A stretch of DNA of 64,000 nucleotides from Sphingobium sp. 15-1 (GTDB lineage Bacteria; Pseudomonadota; Alphaproteobacteria; Sphingomonadales; Sphingomonadaceae): contig NZ_JABXJG010000001.1 of the NCBI RefSeq assembly GCF_013375535.1, positions 2,460,001 to 2,524,000 on the forward strand, read 5' to 3'. The position numbers and the translations under genes were made by a program. Shown piece by piece: positions 49,815 to 58,875 of this stretch (positions are counted from its first letter, which is position 1; the number at the start of each line of letters is the position of its first letter). The notes under the pieces were generated by a model that worked only from the letters and a program-made list of their open reading frames with translations, was not told the origin of the DNA and searched no databases.

Positions 49815-50546
49815 ATGCGCCTGAAAAGGGGACATATCGCATTGGCAGGCTCGGCGGTTGCCGTGGCCGGCTTCATGCTGTCTCCCGCTATCGGCGCTGC
49901 GACCGATCTTGTCCGCATGCGCGCCGAAACCCCGGTATCGCTGGGCGCCCTGGGCAGCATCTCCTCCTTCACCCCGACGACCAAGGATTCGCGCCTGGCT
50001 GCAGCCTATGCAAAGATCGCCGCGTCCGCGAGTCGCCAGAATTTCCGCTTCACGCCCACCAGCGGTTCGCTGAGCGGGCAACGCTCGGTCACGGTCATGG
50101 TGCGCGCCGCCGACCTGAACGACCGGGTGGCCGTCAGCCGGACGCTCGATACAGTGAATATCGCGCCGGTCGCATTCAGCCTGAACAGCGCGCATAACTG
50201 GCGCAAATTCGCCCTGCCCGAAGCGGTCGGCCGCAAGGAACTGGACCCTGTGGCGGTCGAACCGATTGCGGGCGCGAAGAATTTCTCGCTGGATCAGAGC
50301 CGCAAGGACCGCTTCAGCACGAAGGTGCTGATCGAAAGCCGCCGCGAACCGGCCGCGACGATCCGCAATCCCAGCGCGGACAAGGATTATTCGCTGGATC
50401 TGGCCAGTTCCTATTCGCTGACGCGCAATCTGAACGTCACGGCGGGCGTGCGCTATAATAACAGCTTCGCCGGTCGCCTGACGCCGATGACCGACGACCG
50501 GCAGGATGCGCAAGCCGTCTATCTGGGCACGATCTTCAAATTCTGA
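49815..50546 (+). CDS. Exported protein with C-terminal beta-strand signature, function unknown
   Basis: The 243-residue protein starts with a signal peptide (MRLKRGHIALAGSAVAVAGF, cleavage near IGAA). Its end is rich in alternating strands (YSLTRNLNVTAGVRYNNSF) and finishes AVYLGTIFKF with a terminal Phe, the pattern of outer-membrane beta-barrel C-termini. It is too short for a large barrel, and the middle is low in hydrophobicity. The start at 49815 follows GGGGAAGAG by about 10 bases; earlier in-frame ATGs would mask the signal peptide. No family is recognised. Confidence 0.65.
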   Translation: MRLKRGHIALAGSAVAVAGFMLSPAIGAATDLVRMRAETPVSLGALGSISSFTPTTKDSRLAAAYAKIAASASRQNFRFTPTSGSLSGQRSVTVMVRAADLNDRVAVSRTLDTVNIAPVAFSLNSAHNWRKFALPEAVGRKELDPVAVEPIAGAKNFSLDQSRKDRFSTKVLIESRREPAATIRNPSADKDYSLDLASSYSLTRNLNVTAGVRYNNSFAGRLTPMTDDRQDAQAVYLGTIFKF

Positions 50547-50636
50547 CCGGCCTTTTGGGGGTTCGGATGTGGTGATTGGCGTTTGGGCTGATTGGTGATG
50601 TGGTTGTGTTTGGCCATTCTCTGCCATTAAGCGCAC

Positions 50637-50723
50637 CGTGCTCCTGCGAAGGCAGGAGCCCAGTCCTGCCCTCCATGCGTCATCGCAGCACCTGAACTGG
50701 GCTCCTGCCTGCGCAGGAGCACG
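50637..50723. repeat. Palindromic repeat, CGTGCTCCTGCGAAGG family, copy 7 (long loop)
   Basis: Long-loop variant like copy 1: both share a TCATCGCA element and an asymmetric AACTGGG arm. It lies between two convergent genes. Confidence 0.9.
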
Positions 50724-50774
50724 TTGTGCTTCAAGGAGCGGACAGTCCGCGCTCTACCCCAAACAACCCTCCCC

Positions 50775-51329
50775 CTAAACCGACAAGCCGTCGATCGCTG
50801 CCCAGCCGGATGCGCCGATTCCTCTCAACATAGGTCGATGCGTCGCGCGAACACCGCCCAGAGCGATCACCGGCGCATGGGCCAGCCGCGCCAGGGCCGC
50901 GAATCCGGCCCGTCCCAATACAGGTGAACCAGGGTGCGAGCGCGTCGGGAAAAGCGGCGAGAGAAAAACGAGGTCCGCCCCATCCCGCAAAGCCGCCTCC
51001 ATCTCTCGCCCGTCATGCACCGGCATGCTGTGCAGCAACGCCTTCCTCGCCACCCGCCGGTCACGCCCATGCCAGCCATCGGCGCGCCAACCCTGCGCCT
51101 GCGCCGCCGTTCCGCCAAGCATCAGTACCAGCCGCCGCCTCCGGGCAATCCGCGCCACATGATCGAACAAAGCCCGGCGCTCCGTCCCGGCGGTGCGATA
51201 GTGCCGGAATATGATGCCCGCCTTCCCTTTCGGCAGTTGCGCGACGGCGGCCAGCAAGGCCGCCTCCCCCATGCGTTCATCGGTCATCAGCCAGATCATC
51301 GGCAGTTTTTTGCGGTGGCGGCGTTGCAT
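50775..51329 (-). CDS. Thiamine phosphate synthase-like protein (ThiE/TenI family)
   Basis: The 184-residue protein has the ThiE/TenI barrel pattern: IWLMTDERMG, an SPLFPTRSHPGSP loop and IALGGVRATH near the end. ThiE joins the pyrimidine and thiazole moieties of thiamine; TenI-like members have other roles. No other thiamine gene is nearby, so the exact activity is unsure. The start may be 51329 or the ATG at 51299. Only 23 bases separate it from the divergent YggS gene, which favours the later start or promoters inside coding sequence. Confidence 0.75.
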   Translation of the reverse strand: MQRRHRKKLPMIWLMTDERMGEAALLAAVAQLPKGKAGIIFRHYRTAGTERRALFDHVARIARRRRLVLMLGGTAAQAQGWRADGWHGRDRRVARKALLHSMPVHDGREMEAALRDGADLVFLSPLFPTRSHPGSPVLGRAGFAALARLAHAPVIALGGVRATHRPMLRGIGASGWAAIDGLSV

Positions 51330-51352
51330 GACCCTCGCCTATAGCAGCCCGC

Positions 51353-52099
51353 ATGACGACCGACAGCATCGAAGCCGCAAACCGGCTGGCCGCAAATCGA
51401 CTGGCAGACGTGCGCGACGCCATGGGCCGCGCCGCGCGCCTGACCGGCCGCACCGCCGACGACATCACCCTGATCGCCGTATCCAAGACTCAAGGAATGG
51501 ACGCCATCCGCCCGCTGATCGCGGCAGGCCAGCGGGTCTTCGGGGAAAATCGCGTGCAGGAGGCGGAAAGCAAATGGCCGATCCTGCGGGAAGAATGTCC
51601 CGACCTGAAGCTGCATCTGGTCGGTCAGCTCCAGTCGAACAAGGCCGCCGACGCCGTCGCGCTGTTCGATGTCATCCATTCGCTCGACCGTCCGTCGCTG
51701 CTGACCGCGCTCGCCAAGGCGATGGATGCGGCGGACCGGCGCGTCCCCTGCTATATCCAGGTCAATATCGGGGCCGAGGAGCAGAAAGGCGGCTGCGCCA
51801 TTGCCGACACCCCCGCGCTGATCAAGGCGGCGCGAGCAGCCGATATACCCCTGCTCGGCCTGATGTGCGTGCCCCCCGCGAATGTCGAACCCGCGCCCTT
51901 TTTCGCGCTGCTCGCCAAGATGGCGCGGGAGGAAGGACTGGAACGGCTCTCCATGGGCATGTCGGGCGATTATGAAACGGCGATCATGCTCGGCGCCACC
52001 GACATCCGCGTCGGCACGGCCCTGTTCGGGGAGCGCCCTGCCGCCCGCCCGACGCCGGCGAGCGGCAGGGGCATGATCAGAAACTCCCGCGCAGGGTGA
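51353..52099 (+). CDS. YggS/PLPBP family PLP homeostasis protein
   Basis: The 248-residue single-domain PLP-barrel protein carries the cofactor Lys in LIAVSKTQGMDAIRP, the family VFGENRVQEAESKW segment, HLVGQLQSNKA and LSMGMSGDYETAIMLGAT. The family maintains PLP and amino-acid balance rather than catalysing a known reaction. Its last 23 bases overlap the 3' end of the convergent TonB receptor gene, giving it a C-terminal extension beyond the usual end after GTALFGE. Confidence 0.93.
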   Translation: MTTDSIEAANRLAANRLADVRDAMGRAARLTGRTADDITLIAVSKTQGMDAIRPLIAAGQRVFGENRVQEAESKWPILREECPDLKLHLVGQLQSNKAADAVALFDVIHSLDRPSLLTALAKAMDAADRRVPCYIQVNIGAEEQKGGCAIADTPALIKAARAADIPLLGLMCVPPANVEPAPFFALLAKMAREEGLERLSMGMSGDYETAIMLGATDIRVGTALFGERPAARPTPASGRGMIRNSRAG

Positions 52100-54869
52100 T
52101 GCCATAGGTGCGGGGGTCGCCCAGATAGGCGGAGATCAACTGGTTCGCCATGACATTGCCCGGCCGCCCGAACTGGCCGATGGTGGATTGGTCGGGGCTG
52201 CTCGACTGGAGCGGGCTGCTGAGAGCGACCTGGGTATAATCCTGGTTGAAGATATTCTGACCCCAGAATTCCACCGCCCAGCGCTGCTGCGGGCCGCGGA
52301 TGCCGACGCGGGCGTTGAACACCGCATAACCGTCCTGCCGCTTTTCCGGGAACAGGTCGGAGCCGGTATTGAAGTCGCTGCTCATGCGCCCGTCGACATA
52401 GAAAAGCGCCGACAGGCCGTTGGAGCCCAGCGGCGGCGTCCAGGACGCGCTGACCGTCGTCACGACCTCCGGCGCCTGGGAGTTGATCGATCCCGGCAGC
52501 AGGAACAGCGCAGGATCGAGCGGCACCGCCCCATTGCCGCTGCCCACCAGCCGGTTGGCGAATTTGGCGCGGGCATAGGTGAACCCCCCGGCGAAGCGGA
52601 CGTTGCGCACCGGCGTAGCCGACAGTTCCAGCTCCACGCCCTGGCTGATCAGGCCCGGCCCGACATCCCCGCTGGCGCAGGTCCGCGCCGCCGTCAGCGC
52701 ACTGTCGCAGCCGTTGATGTTCTGGACGACGAAGCTGGTGCCGTTGAAGGTGTTCAACTGGAAATCCTTGAACTCCTGCCGGAAGACGGCGATGTTCGCG
52801 CTCCATTTGGGCCGGGTATATTTCAGGCCGACTTCGAACGCATCGACCTTCTCCGCGGCGAAACGCAGGCTGGTCACGTCGGCGTCGCTGCGCGGCGCGA
52901 ACACGGCGGGCACCGGATTGAGGCCGGTCGATCCCAATTGGAAGCGGTCGAGATTATAGCCGCCCGCCTTATAACCCTTCGAATAGCTGCCATAGACCAG
53001 CAATTCGTCGACCGGCTTCCATGACAGGACGGCGGTGCCGGAGAATTGGCCGTCGCTCATCTTGTCGTTCAGATTGAGCGCGCTGAGCCCCGTCGAACCA
53101 TTGCCAAGACAACCCAGAGTCAGGATGCCCCCGGCCAGCGCCGCGGCCCGTCCGAACAAGGGCTGCCCCGTGGCGGGATTGATGGTCGTCGCGATCTCAT
53201 ACAGATCGTTCGTCGCGCCGGGGGTTCTGGCCTGAAGCAGCGGGCAGATGGCATTGTCGTTGTTCAGGTCGGCGCTGAACCGCTTGGTCTCATGCGTGTA
53301 GCGCAGGCCCAGCGTCAGATCGAGCCTGCTGGTCAGATGAACGATATTATGGGTGAACAGCGCCCAGTTCTCGCTCTTCTGGAAATAGCGGCTGTCGAAA
53401 TCGCCCACCGTACCGGCGCTGCCGATGCTCGCCAGCCGGGTGAGATTTCCCGTCAGGATCGGCACGAGCGGCGCGGGAAGGCCGCCATTGACAAGCGCTT
53501 GGCCAAGACCGGCCAATCCCAGCGGCGAGGCGCAATTGGGCGCCAGCGCCAGCAGCGCCGAGGGTTGCGCATCCGCGCCCGCCATCAACCGGCACGCCGC
53601 GAACCGGCCATAATCCGCGCCGAAGCGGATATTATCCTCCAACGTCAGCTTCTCATGCGCATAATAGCCGCCGACCAGCCAGTCGAGCACGCCGTTGAAG
53701 GCGGAACCCTGCGCCCTGAGTTCCTGGGTGAAGGTTTTGAACTGGCGATAGGTGTTGGGATCGCGATAGACCAGGTCGGCACCGCTATAGTCGTAATCGC
53801 CGTAATCCCGGCTCTTATAATCGCGATAGGCGGTGATGCTGGTCAGCTTGGCGCCGCCCAGATCGTAATTGATCTCGCCCGAAACGCCCCAATCCTTGAG
53901 CTTGCTCACATAATCGCGGCCGGGCGTGATGGTGAGGTCGCGGTCATAGGGATCGGCGGCGAAGACGCTGCCCTGCCGGGACAGGATGGTGACGATGCGG
54001 TTGGACGGCGCGGTCCTGTAGCCCCCGCCCGCCAGCGGCAGTCGTTCGCGCGTCTCGATATAGGCGGCGCCGCAGCAGCTTTCGTCGCGATGGGTATAAT
54101 CCCCGATCAGGCGGATGGAGAGCGCGTCATTGGGTTCGAACAGCGCCTGACCGCGCAGGAAATAACGGTCGCGATCATTGGTGTCCCCGACCTTGGCGCC
54201 GCTGGCGTTCACCAGATCGTAGAAGCCGTCGCGCTTCGACCAGACGCCGTCCAGGCTGAGCGCCAACTGGTCGCTGACCGGCCCGGTGATGCGGCCCGCC
54301 AGACGCCAATAATCATAATTGCCGTAGGTGATCTCGGCCTTGCCCGCGAGTTTGAACTCCGGCGCCTTGCTGATGATGTTGATGAGGCCGGCCGAAGCGT
54401 TGCGCCCGAACAGCGTGCCCTGCGGCCCGCGCAGCACCTCGACCCGCTCGATCTCGCCCAGTTCGTTGAGGCCCGCGCCGGTGCGCGAGCGGTAAACGCC
54501 GTCGATGAACACCGCGACCGAGCTTTCCAGCCCTGGATTGTCGCCCACCGTGCCGATGCCGCGGATGCGCGCCGACGCATTGGCCTCCGTCCCCGTGGAG
54601 GACAGCAGCAGCGAGGGCGCCAACTGGTTGAGCGCGCGGATGTCAGTCGCGCCGCTATTCTGCATCGCCTGCGCGGTCACGGCGGACACGGCGATCGGCA
54701 CGTCCGACAACGGACTGGCGCGCCGGGTGGCCGTGACGATGATGTTGACGCTGTCCGGATCGACCGCGGTTCCGCTTTCCTGCGCCGATGCGACCGGAAC
54801 GCTGCTGCCCAATGCGATGCCACTCCATGCGACGACACTGGCAGAAATCAGCCAAAGGCTCTTATGCAT
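52077..54869 (-). CDS. TonB-dependent outer-membrane receptor
   Basis: The 930-residue protein has a signal peptide, a short TonB-box region (VNIIVTATRR), a plug domain (about residues 45-160, with IRGIGTVGDNPGLES and RVEVLRGPQGTLFGRN) and a 22-strand-type barrel ending in YGITLRGSF. An extracellular loop carries CCGA. It resembles the large sphingomonad receptors that import unknown organic or metal-chelate ligands. No transporter, regulator or degradation gene lies beside it, so no substrate can be assigned. GGGAG is about 8 bases upstream of the ATG. Confidence 0.94.
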   Translation of the reverse strand: MHKSLWLISASVVAWSGIALGSSVPVASAQESGTAVDPDSVNIIVTATRRASPLSDVPIAVSAVTAQAMQNSGATDIRALNQLAPSLLLSSTGTEANASARIRGIGTVGDNPGLESSVAVFIDGVYRSRTGAGLNELGEIERVEVLRGPQGTLFGRNASAGLINIISKAPEFKLAGKAEITYGNYDYWRLAGRITGPVSDQLALSLDGVWSKRDGFYDLVNASGAKVGDTNDRDRYFLRGQALFEPNDALSIRLIGDYTHRDESCCGAAYIETRERLPLAGGGYRTAPSNRIVTILSRQGSVFAADPYDRDLTITPGRDYVSKLKDWGVSGEINYDLGGAKLTSITAYRDYKSRDYGDYDYSGADLVYRDPNTYRQFKTFTQELRAQGSAFNGVLDWLVGGYYAHEKLTLEDNIRFGADYGRFAACRLMAGADAQPSALLALAPNCASPLGLAGLGQALVNGGLPAPLVPILTGNLTRLASIGSAGTVGDFDSRYFQKSENWALFTHNIVHLTSRLDLTLGLRYTHETKRFSADLNNDNAICPLLQARTPGATNDLYEIATTINPATGQPLFGRAAALAGGILTLGCLGNGSTGLSALNLNDKMSDGQFSGTAVLSWKPVDELLVYGSYSKGYKAGGYNLDRFQLGSTGLNPVPAVFAPRSDADVTSLRFAAEKVDAFEVGLKYTRPKWSANIAVFRQEFKDFQLNTFNGTSFVVQNINGCDSALTAARTCASGDVGPGLISQGVELELSATPVRNVRFAGGFTYARAKFANRLVGSGNGAVPLDPALFLLPGSINSQAPEVVTTVSASWTPPLGSNGLSALFYVDGRMSSDFNTGSDLFPEKRQDGYAVFNARVGIRGPQQRWAVEFWGQNIFNQDYTQVALSSPLQSSSPDQSTIGQFGRPGNVMANQLISAYLGDPRTYGITLRGSF

Positions 54870-55059
54870 GATGATGCTCCCTCTCCTCATCCGCGCGACT
54901 TGCCGCCGCGTCGATATTATCGTGCCGACTATGCTGACACAGCAGGGCGAAGGCAAGATAGCCGTGATTTTCTAAGCCCTTGGCTGCCCGCTGCGACCAG
55001 ATTTTCATTCCCTGTTGCTTAACGGCGACAGTTTAAATTCCGGTTTCCGTTACGGTCCG

Positions 55060-55719
55060 TTATGCGATCGGAAATCGCAGCAGCCGGCCGGCCACCGGCA
55101 CCAAAGCGGCCGCGCCCGCGCCCATGACGCGCTGAATCTCGCTATGACCGGCGTCCAGACCCCCGGTCAGCGCGCCCAAGGCAGGCAATATCAGCTTGGT
55201 GCGCGATCCCACGAAGCAGCGCCGCGACACATGGCGGCCCCGCACCGACAGGCGGAATTTGGGATGGAAATGGCCCGATATTTCGGGTCTGGGATCGGCC
55301 GGGTCCGCCTCATGCCGCAACCAGACGCCGTCGACCTGCATGTCCGCGCAGCGTTGCCCGCCCGGCGTCTCCGCCATGCCGACATCGTGATTGCCGGTGA
55401 TCCACACCCAGTCGAGCCGCCCGGTCAGCGCCGCCAACCGCGCCCGCGTCGCCTGGTCGAGCCGCGCCGCACCATCGGCATCGTGGAAACTGTCCCCCAG
55501 CGACCAGACCGCCCGCGCGCCCGTCCGTTCGACCAGCATCTCGATCATGTCCAGCGTCGCCCGGCTGTCATGCGGGGGCAGAAACTGGCCGAAGCGGGCA
55601 TACCAGCTCGCCTTCTCGAAATGCAGATCGGCCACCAGCAAAGCCGAGCGCGCCGGCCAGAACAGCGCCGCTTCCGGCAGCGCCATAAATTCGTGACCCG
55701 CGAACGAAAGGGGAACCAT
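55060..55719 (-). CDS. pdeM: Ligase-associated DNA damage response nuclease PdeM
   Basis: The 219-residue calcineurin-like metallophosphoesterase has the metal motifs LLVADLHFEKAS, SLGDSFHD, TGNHDV and GHFHPK. This arrangement matches PdeM, the endonuclease or phosphodiesterase associated with DNA ligase, exonuclease and the Lhr-like helicase. Here it stands alone, 36 kb from the helicase at 16961. It is divergent from trhO. Confidence 0.92.
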   Translation of the reverse strand: MVPLSFAGHEFMALPEAALFWPARSALLVADLHFEKASWYARFGQFLPPHDSRATLDMIEMLVERTGARAVWSLGDSFHDADGAARLDQATRARLAALTGRLDWVWITGNHDVGMAETPGGQRCADMQVDGVWLRHEADPADPRPEISGHFHPKFRLSVRGRHVSRRCFVGSRTKLILPALGALTGGLDAGHSEIQRVMGAGAAALVPVAGRLLRFPIA

Positions 55720-55783
55720 GACCTGCCTATGCGCCCTTGTCCTGCGGCTTTCAAGAGGGCGGCGAAGCGGCTATGGGCGCACC

Positions 55784-56623
55784 ATGGAGTCCGCTTTCAC
55801 CATCGCCGCGCTGTACCGCTTCGCATCCTTTGCCGATCCGGATGCGATTGCCCGCGACTTGCGCCTGCTTTGCGCGGATTTAAGCACATGCGGCACGCTG
55901 ATCGTCGCGGGCGAAGGGATCAACGGCACGGTCGCGGGGAGCGAGGCGGCGATCGCGGCGCTGGTGGCGCATATCCGCGCCCTGCCCGGCTGCGCGGACC
56001 TCGATGTCAAATATGCCCAAAGCGATGAGGCGCCCTTCGCCCGGATGAAGGTGAAGGTGAAGGCAGAGATCGTGACCTTGGGCGCGGGCGACCTCGATCC
56101 AGCGCATCAGGCGGGCATGCATCTCGATCCGGCGGAGTGGAACGCCCTGATCTCCGATCCCGACACCGTCATTATCGATACGCGCAACGCCTATGAGGTG
56201 TCGGTCGGCAGCTTCGCGGGCGCGATCGATCCGGGCACCCGTTCCTTCCGCGATTTCCCCGGCTGGTTCGACGATTTTGCCGGAAAGCTGCGCGAGGAGG
56301 GCCGCACGCCCCGCATCGCCATGTTCTGCACGGGCGGCATAAGGTGCGAGAAATCGACGGCGCTGGTCCGGGCGCGGGGCTTTGACGAGGTCTATCACCT
56401 GCGCGGCGGCATATTGCGCTATCTGGAGGAAATGCCCGAGGCGGACAGCCGCTGGCAGGGCGATTGCTATGTCTTCGACGAGCGCGTGGCGGTAGGGCAT
56501 GGGTTGAAGGCAGGCGATTATATCACCTGCCGCGCCTGCGGGTTGCCGCATGTGCGGGACGTTGCGCACGATTGCGCGGCGGACGGTTCGGGCGTTTGGC
56601 CGCATCGGGATCGAACCACATAA
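55784..56623 (+). CDS. trhO: tRNA uridine(34) hydroxylase TrhO
   Basis: TrhO (YceA) hydroxylates the wobble uridine using prephenate-derived or oxygen chemistry and contains a rhodanese domain. The 279-residue protein has the N-terminal acylphosphatase-like part (VAGEGINGTVAG), the catalytic Cys in MFCTGGIRCEKST and a C-terminal Cys cluster (CRACGLPH with a later Cys). The ATG at 55784 begins MESAFTIAALYRF, the normal start. Confidence 0.93.
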   Translation: MESAFTIAALYRFASFADPDAIARDLRLLCADLSTCGTLIVAGEGINGTVAGSEAAIAALVAHIRALPGCADLDVKYAQSDEAPFARMKVKVKAEIVTLGAGDLDPAHQAGMHLDPAEWNALISDPDTVIIDTRNAYEVSVGSFAGAIDPGTRSFRDFPGWFDDFAGKLREEGRTPRIAMFCTGGIRCEKSTALVRARGFDEVYHLRGGILRYLEEMPEADSRWQGDCYVFDERVAVGHGLKAGDYITCRACGLPHVRDVAHDCAADGSGVWPHRDRTT

Positions 56624-56665
56624 CGCTGTGTTCCCGCAGAGCAGACAGGATTTGCTTGCCCAATG

Positions 56666-56760
56666 CCGTCATGCTGAACTTGTTTCAGCATCCATTTCTC
56701 CCCAAATGCCAAGGTTCTTGGGGCGCGATGGATGCTGAAACAAGTTCAGCATGACGACGG
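56666..56760. repeat. Palindromic repeat, GTCATGCTGAACTTGTTTCA family
   Basis: The two arms of about 31 bases are near-perfect inverted copies. A GC-rich loop contains a small CCCCAA...TTGGGG hairpin. It lies between trhO and the convergent small gene. Another widely dispersed bacterial repeat type, recognised from memory. Confidence 0.85.
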
Positions 56761-56793
56761 TATAATTGAGCATCTGGTTGAATGCCGTTGCGG

Positions 56794-57054
56794 CTAAACG
56801 GGCGCCTCCACCAGTTCCGCTATCTCGAACGCATAGCTTTTCCAGCCGCGCATCCGGGCACCTTCTTCCGCCGCCGTCCGCTTCTTCTTCGCCTCCGCCA
56901 GCGAACGGCTGTGGCCCCAGAAGACCTCCGTCTTGCCATTTTCCAGCATCGCGACGATCCGCCAATAGTGCGTGAAGGCATCCGCCGTCGGCCCGATGGT
57001 CTTCACATAGCCGTCCGGCATCGTCGCGGTCAGATAGCGCTTCTTCCTGGCCAT
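56794..57054 (-). CDS. Small hypothetical protein
   Basis: The 86-residue protein begins MARKKRYLTATMPDGYVKT and contains FTHYWRIVAMLENGKTEVFWGHSRSLAEA. It is basic, soluble, without membrane segments, and I do not recognise the family. It follows the YgjP-type protease gene by 6 bases on the same strand, so they are probably co-transcribed. Codon pattern and coupling support it as real. Confidence 0.7.
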   Translation of the reverse strand: MARKKRYLTATMPDGYVKTIGPTADAFTHYWRIVAMLENGKTEVFWGHSRSLAEAKKKRTAAEEGARMRGWKSYAFEIAELVEAPV

Positions 57055-57060
57055 GCGCCT

Positions 57061-57807
57061 TCAGCCCATGAAGCGATGCAGCGCGGTCCCATGGGCGCGC
57101 AGCCAGGCCCGCGCAGGCCGGGGGTCTTCGCCCAATATCCGCTTGTGCGCCGCATGGAAGGCCGGGCTGTGATCCATGTGCAGCAGATGCGCCAGCTCAT
57201 GCGCCACGGTCGCCCGGCGCACCTCCGGCGGGCAGAGGATCAACCGCCAGCTATAGCGGATCGCTCCGCTGGAGGCGCAGCTCGCCCAGCGGCTGCGCGG
57301 ATCGCCAATGCCAACCGACGCCACGATCAGTCCATTGTCCCGCGCCATCTCATGGCTTTCGGTTTCCAGCACCGCCTTCGCCCGCGTCTTCAGCCAGCGC
57401 AGCACGCGCGATCCCACTGATTCCGCCGCCCCGCCGAGCAGCAACCGTTCGTCCTCCAGCCAGATCGTACGGGATGCGCCTTCAACCCAGCAAATGCGCA
57501 CCTCCCGCCCCTCCAGCGGAAAGACGGCGCCGTCGCAAAGCGTCACTTGCGCCGGCTGCCTCGCCATTTGCGACCGGACCCAGCCCTCATGCTCCTGCGC
57601 CCAGCCGAGCGCCCGCTTCAGATTGGCGCGTGTAGGCAGCGAGAGCCGCAACTCGCCCCGCGCTTGATCCAGCGACAATCGATAGGCCTTAGCCCGCGCC
57701 GACCGGCAGACCCGCACCGGAACGGCGATGCCGTCGATCAGGATTTCGGCGTCAGAGCTCTCTGTCGACAAGATGGTTTTCCCAATCGCCAGCGTCGGCT
57801 TCCGCAA
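57061..57807 (-). CDS. YgjP-like zinc metalloprotease (DUF45, M48-like)
   Basis: The protein of up to 248 residues has the YgjP pattern: RSRWASCASSGAIRYSWRL followed by VAHELAHLLHMDHSPAFH, a zinc HExxH with a third His downstream. The family acts as a WYL-like or anti-phage-unrelated predicted protease of unknown target. The TTG at 57807 makes a 56-base overlap with the YcgN gene; a TTG at 57771 with GGGAAA upstream shortens the overlap to 20 bases and may be the true start. Confidence 0.87.
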   Translation of the reverse strand: MRKPTLAIGKTILSTESSDAEILIDGIAVPVRVCRSARAKAYRLSLDQARGELRLSLPTRANLKRALGWAQEHEGWVRSQMARQPAQVTLCDGAVFPLEGREVRICWVEGASRTIWLEDERLLLGGAAESVGSRVLRWLKTRAKAVLETESHEMARDNGLIVASVGIGDPRSRWASCASSGAIRYSWRLILCPPEVRRATVAHELAHLLHMDHSPAFHAAHKRILGEDPRPARAWLRAHGTALHRFMG

Positions 57808-58177
57808 TGGTCCAGCCGCGCACGGATTCCTTTGCCCGGTGCACCGCCTCCCGATCGCCGCAGATCAGATAATGCCATTCCGGCAATGGCTTGCCCTCCC
57901 CGCGCAGCCGATAGGAGCAGGTGCGCGGCAACCAGCTTATCGTCTTCACCTTGGCGGGTGTCAGCCGCACGCAATCGGGAACGAAACGGCGGCGTTCCTT
58001 ATAATTGGTGCACTGCCCGCTATGCCGGTCGAGCAACTGGCAGGCGACATTGGTGGGATAGATGCGCCCGGTATCCTCATCCTCGGCTTTGTGCAGACAG
58101 CATTTGCCGCAGCCGTCGCACAGCGCTTCCCACTCCGCGCGATCCAGTTTGTCGAGGGGCTTTTCCCAGAAGTCCAA
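57752..58177 (-). CDS. YcgN family cysteine-cluster protein
   Basis: The 141-residue protein has the CxxCxxCC-type cluster near its start (LCDGCGKCCLHK) and further Cys residues (ACQLLD, CTNY, DCVRL, CSYRL, CGD), the YcgN/YkgJ signature of a probable metal or iron-sulfur binding protein. The function is unknown. It follows the SCO gene by 3 bases and overlaps the protease gene, so these are one operon. Confidence 0.9.
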   Translation of the reverse strand: MDFWEKPLDKLDRAEWEALCDGCGKCCLHKAEDEDTGRIYPTNVACQLLDRHSGQCTNYKERRRFVPDCVRLTPAKVKTISWLPRTCSYRLRGEGKPLPEWHYLICGDREAVHRAKESVRGWTIAEADAGDWENHLVDREL

Positions 58178-58180
58178 CCG

Positions 58181-58822
58181 TCACTTCACCCATTTTTCGA
58201 GGAAGGCCGTCACCTTTGCAGGATCGCCCTCATCCGCATCCGGCGTCCCCGGATCGTCCACCGGCACCAACGCGACCGGCGCGCCATCGCCCCCGAAGAG
58301 ATAGGGCGTGCGGCTGTGGCTGACCAGATAGCCGCTCGCGCCCTTCGTCTCTTCCTTATTGTAGAGCACGACGAAATCCTTCGCCACCTTGGCGATCTCG
58401 TCCGGCGTGCCGGTCAGGCCGATTAGGCGGGGGTGGAAGGCCGCGACATAGGTTTTGAGGACGGCGGGCGTGTCCCGATCCGGATCGACGCTGATGAAGA
58501 TCGGCTGGACCTTTGCGGCGAGCGCCTGTTTATCCTTCTCGAACTTCGCGAAGCCCTGCATGATCCGTTGCAGGTCGACCGGGCAGACATCGGGGCAATA
58601 GGTGTAGCCGAAATAGACCAGCCGATATTGGCCCTTGAAATCCTCCCAGCGGACCTTCTTCCCATCCTGATCGGTCAGGGTGAAGGGCGCGCCGATGCTC
58701 GCTCCATGCAGATCGCCCTGGGCGCTTTCATCGCCGCTTGATGCATTGCCCCCGGCACCCATATTACAGGCTGCCAGCAGGGCGGTCAGCGGCAGGGCGA
58801 GCGAAATCAGCGCTTTGTTCAT
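58181..58822 (-). CDS. SCO1/SenC-type copper chaperone lipoprotein
   Basis: The 213-residue protein has a lipobox (LLAACNMG) and a thioredoxin-like fold with the copper-binding YCPDVCPVDL motif (Cys pair) and a later His in LVSHSRTPYLFGG. SCO proteins deliver copper to cytochrome c oxidase in the periplasm. The start at 58822 (MNKALISL) gives a clean signal peptide. The gene is divergent from the ankyrin gene. Confidence 0.93.
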   Translation of the reverse strand: MNKALISLALPLTALLAACNMGAGGNASSGDESAQGDLHGASIGAPFTLTDQDGKKVRWEDFKGQYRLVYFGYTYCPDVCPVDLQRIMQGFAKFEKDKQALAAKVQPIFISVDPDRDTPAVLKTYVAAFHPRLIGLTGTPDEIAKVAKDFVVLYNKEETKGASGYLVSHSRTPYLFGGDGAPVALVPVDDPGTPDADEGDPAKVTAFLEKWVK

Positions 58823-58875
58823 GGCGCCGCCAGCCATGCCCTGCTATGGCCCGATTTGCAAATCCCAACGGGGCT

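Noticed and set aside
54870..55059. Cobalamin riboswitch ahead of the TonB receptor
   Set aside because: No B12-box-like sequence could be seen and the receptor has no cobalamin-linked neighbours.
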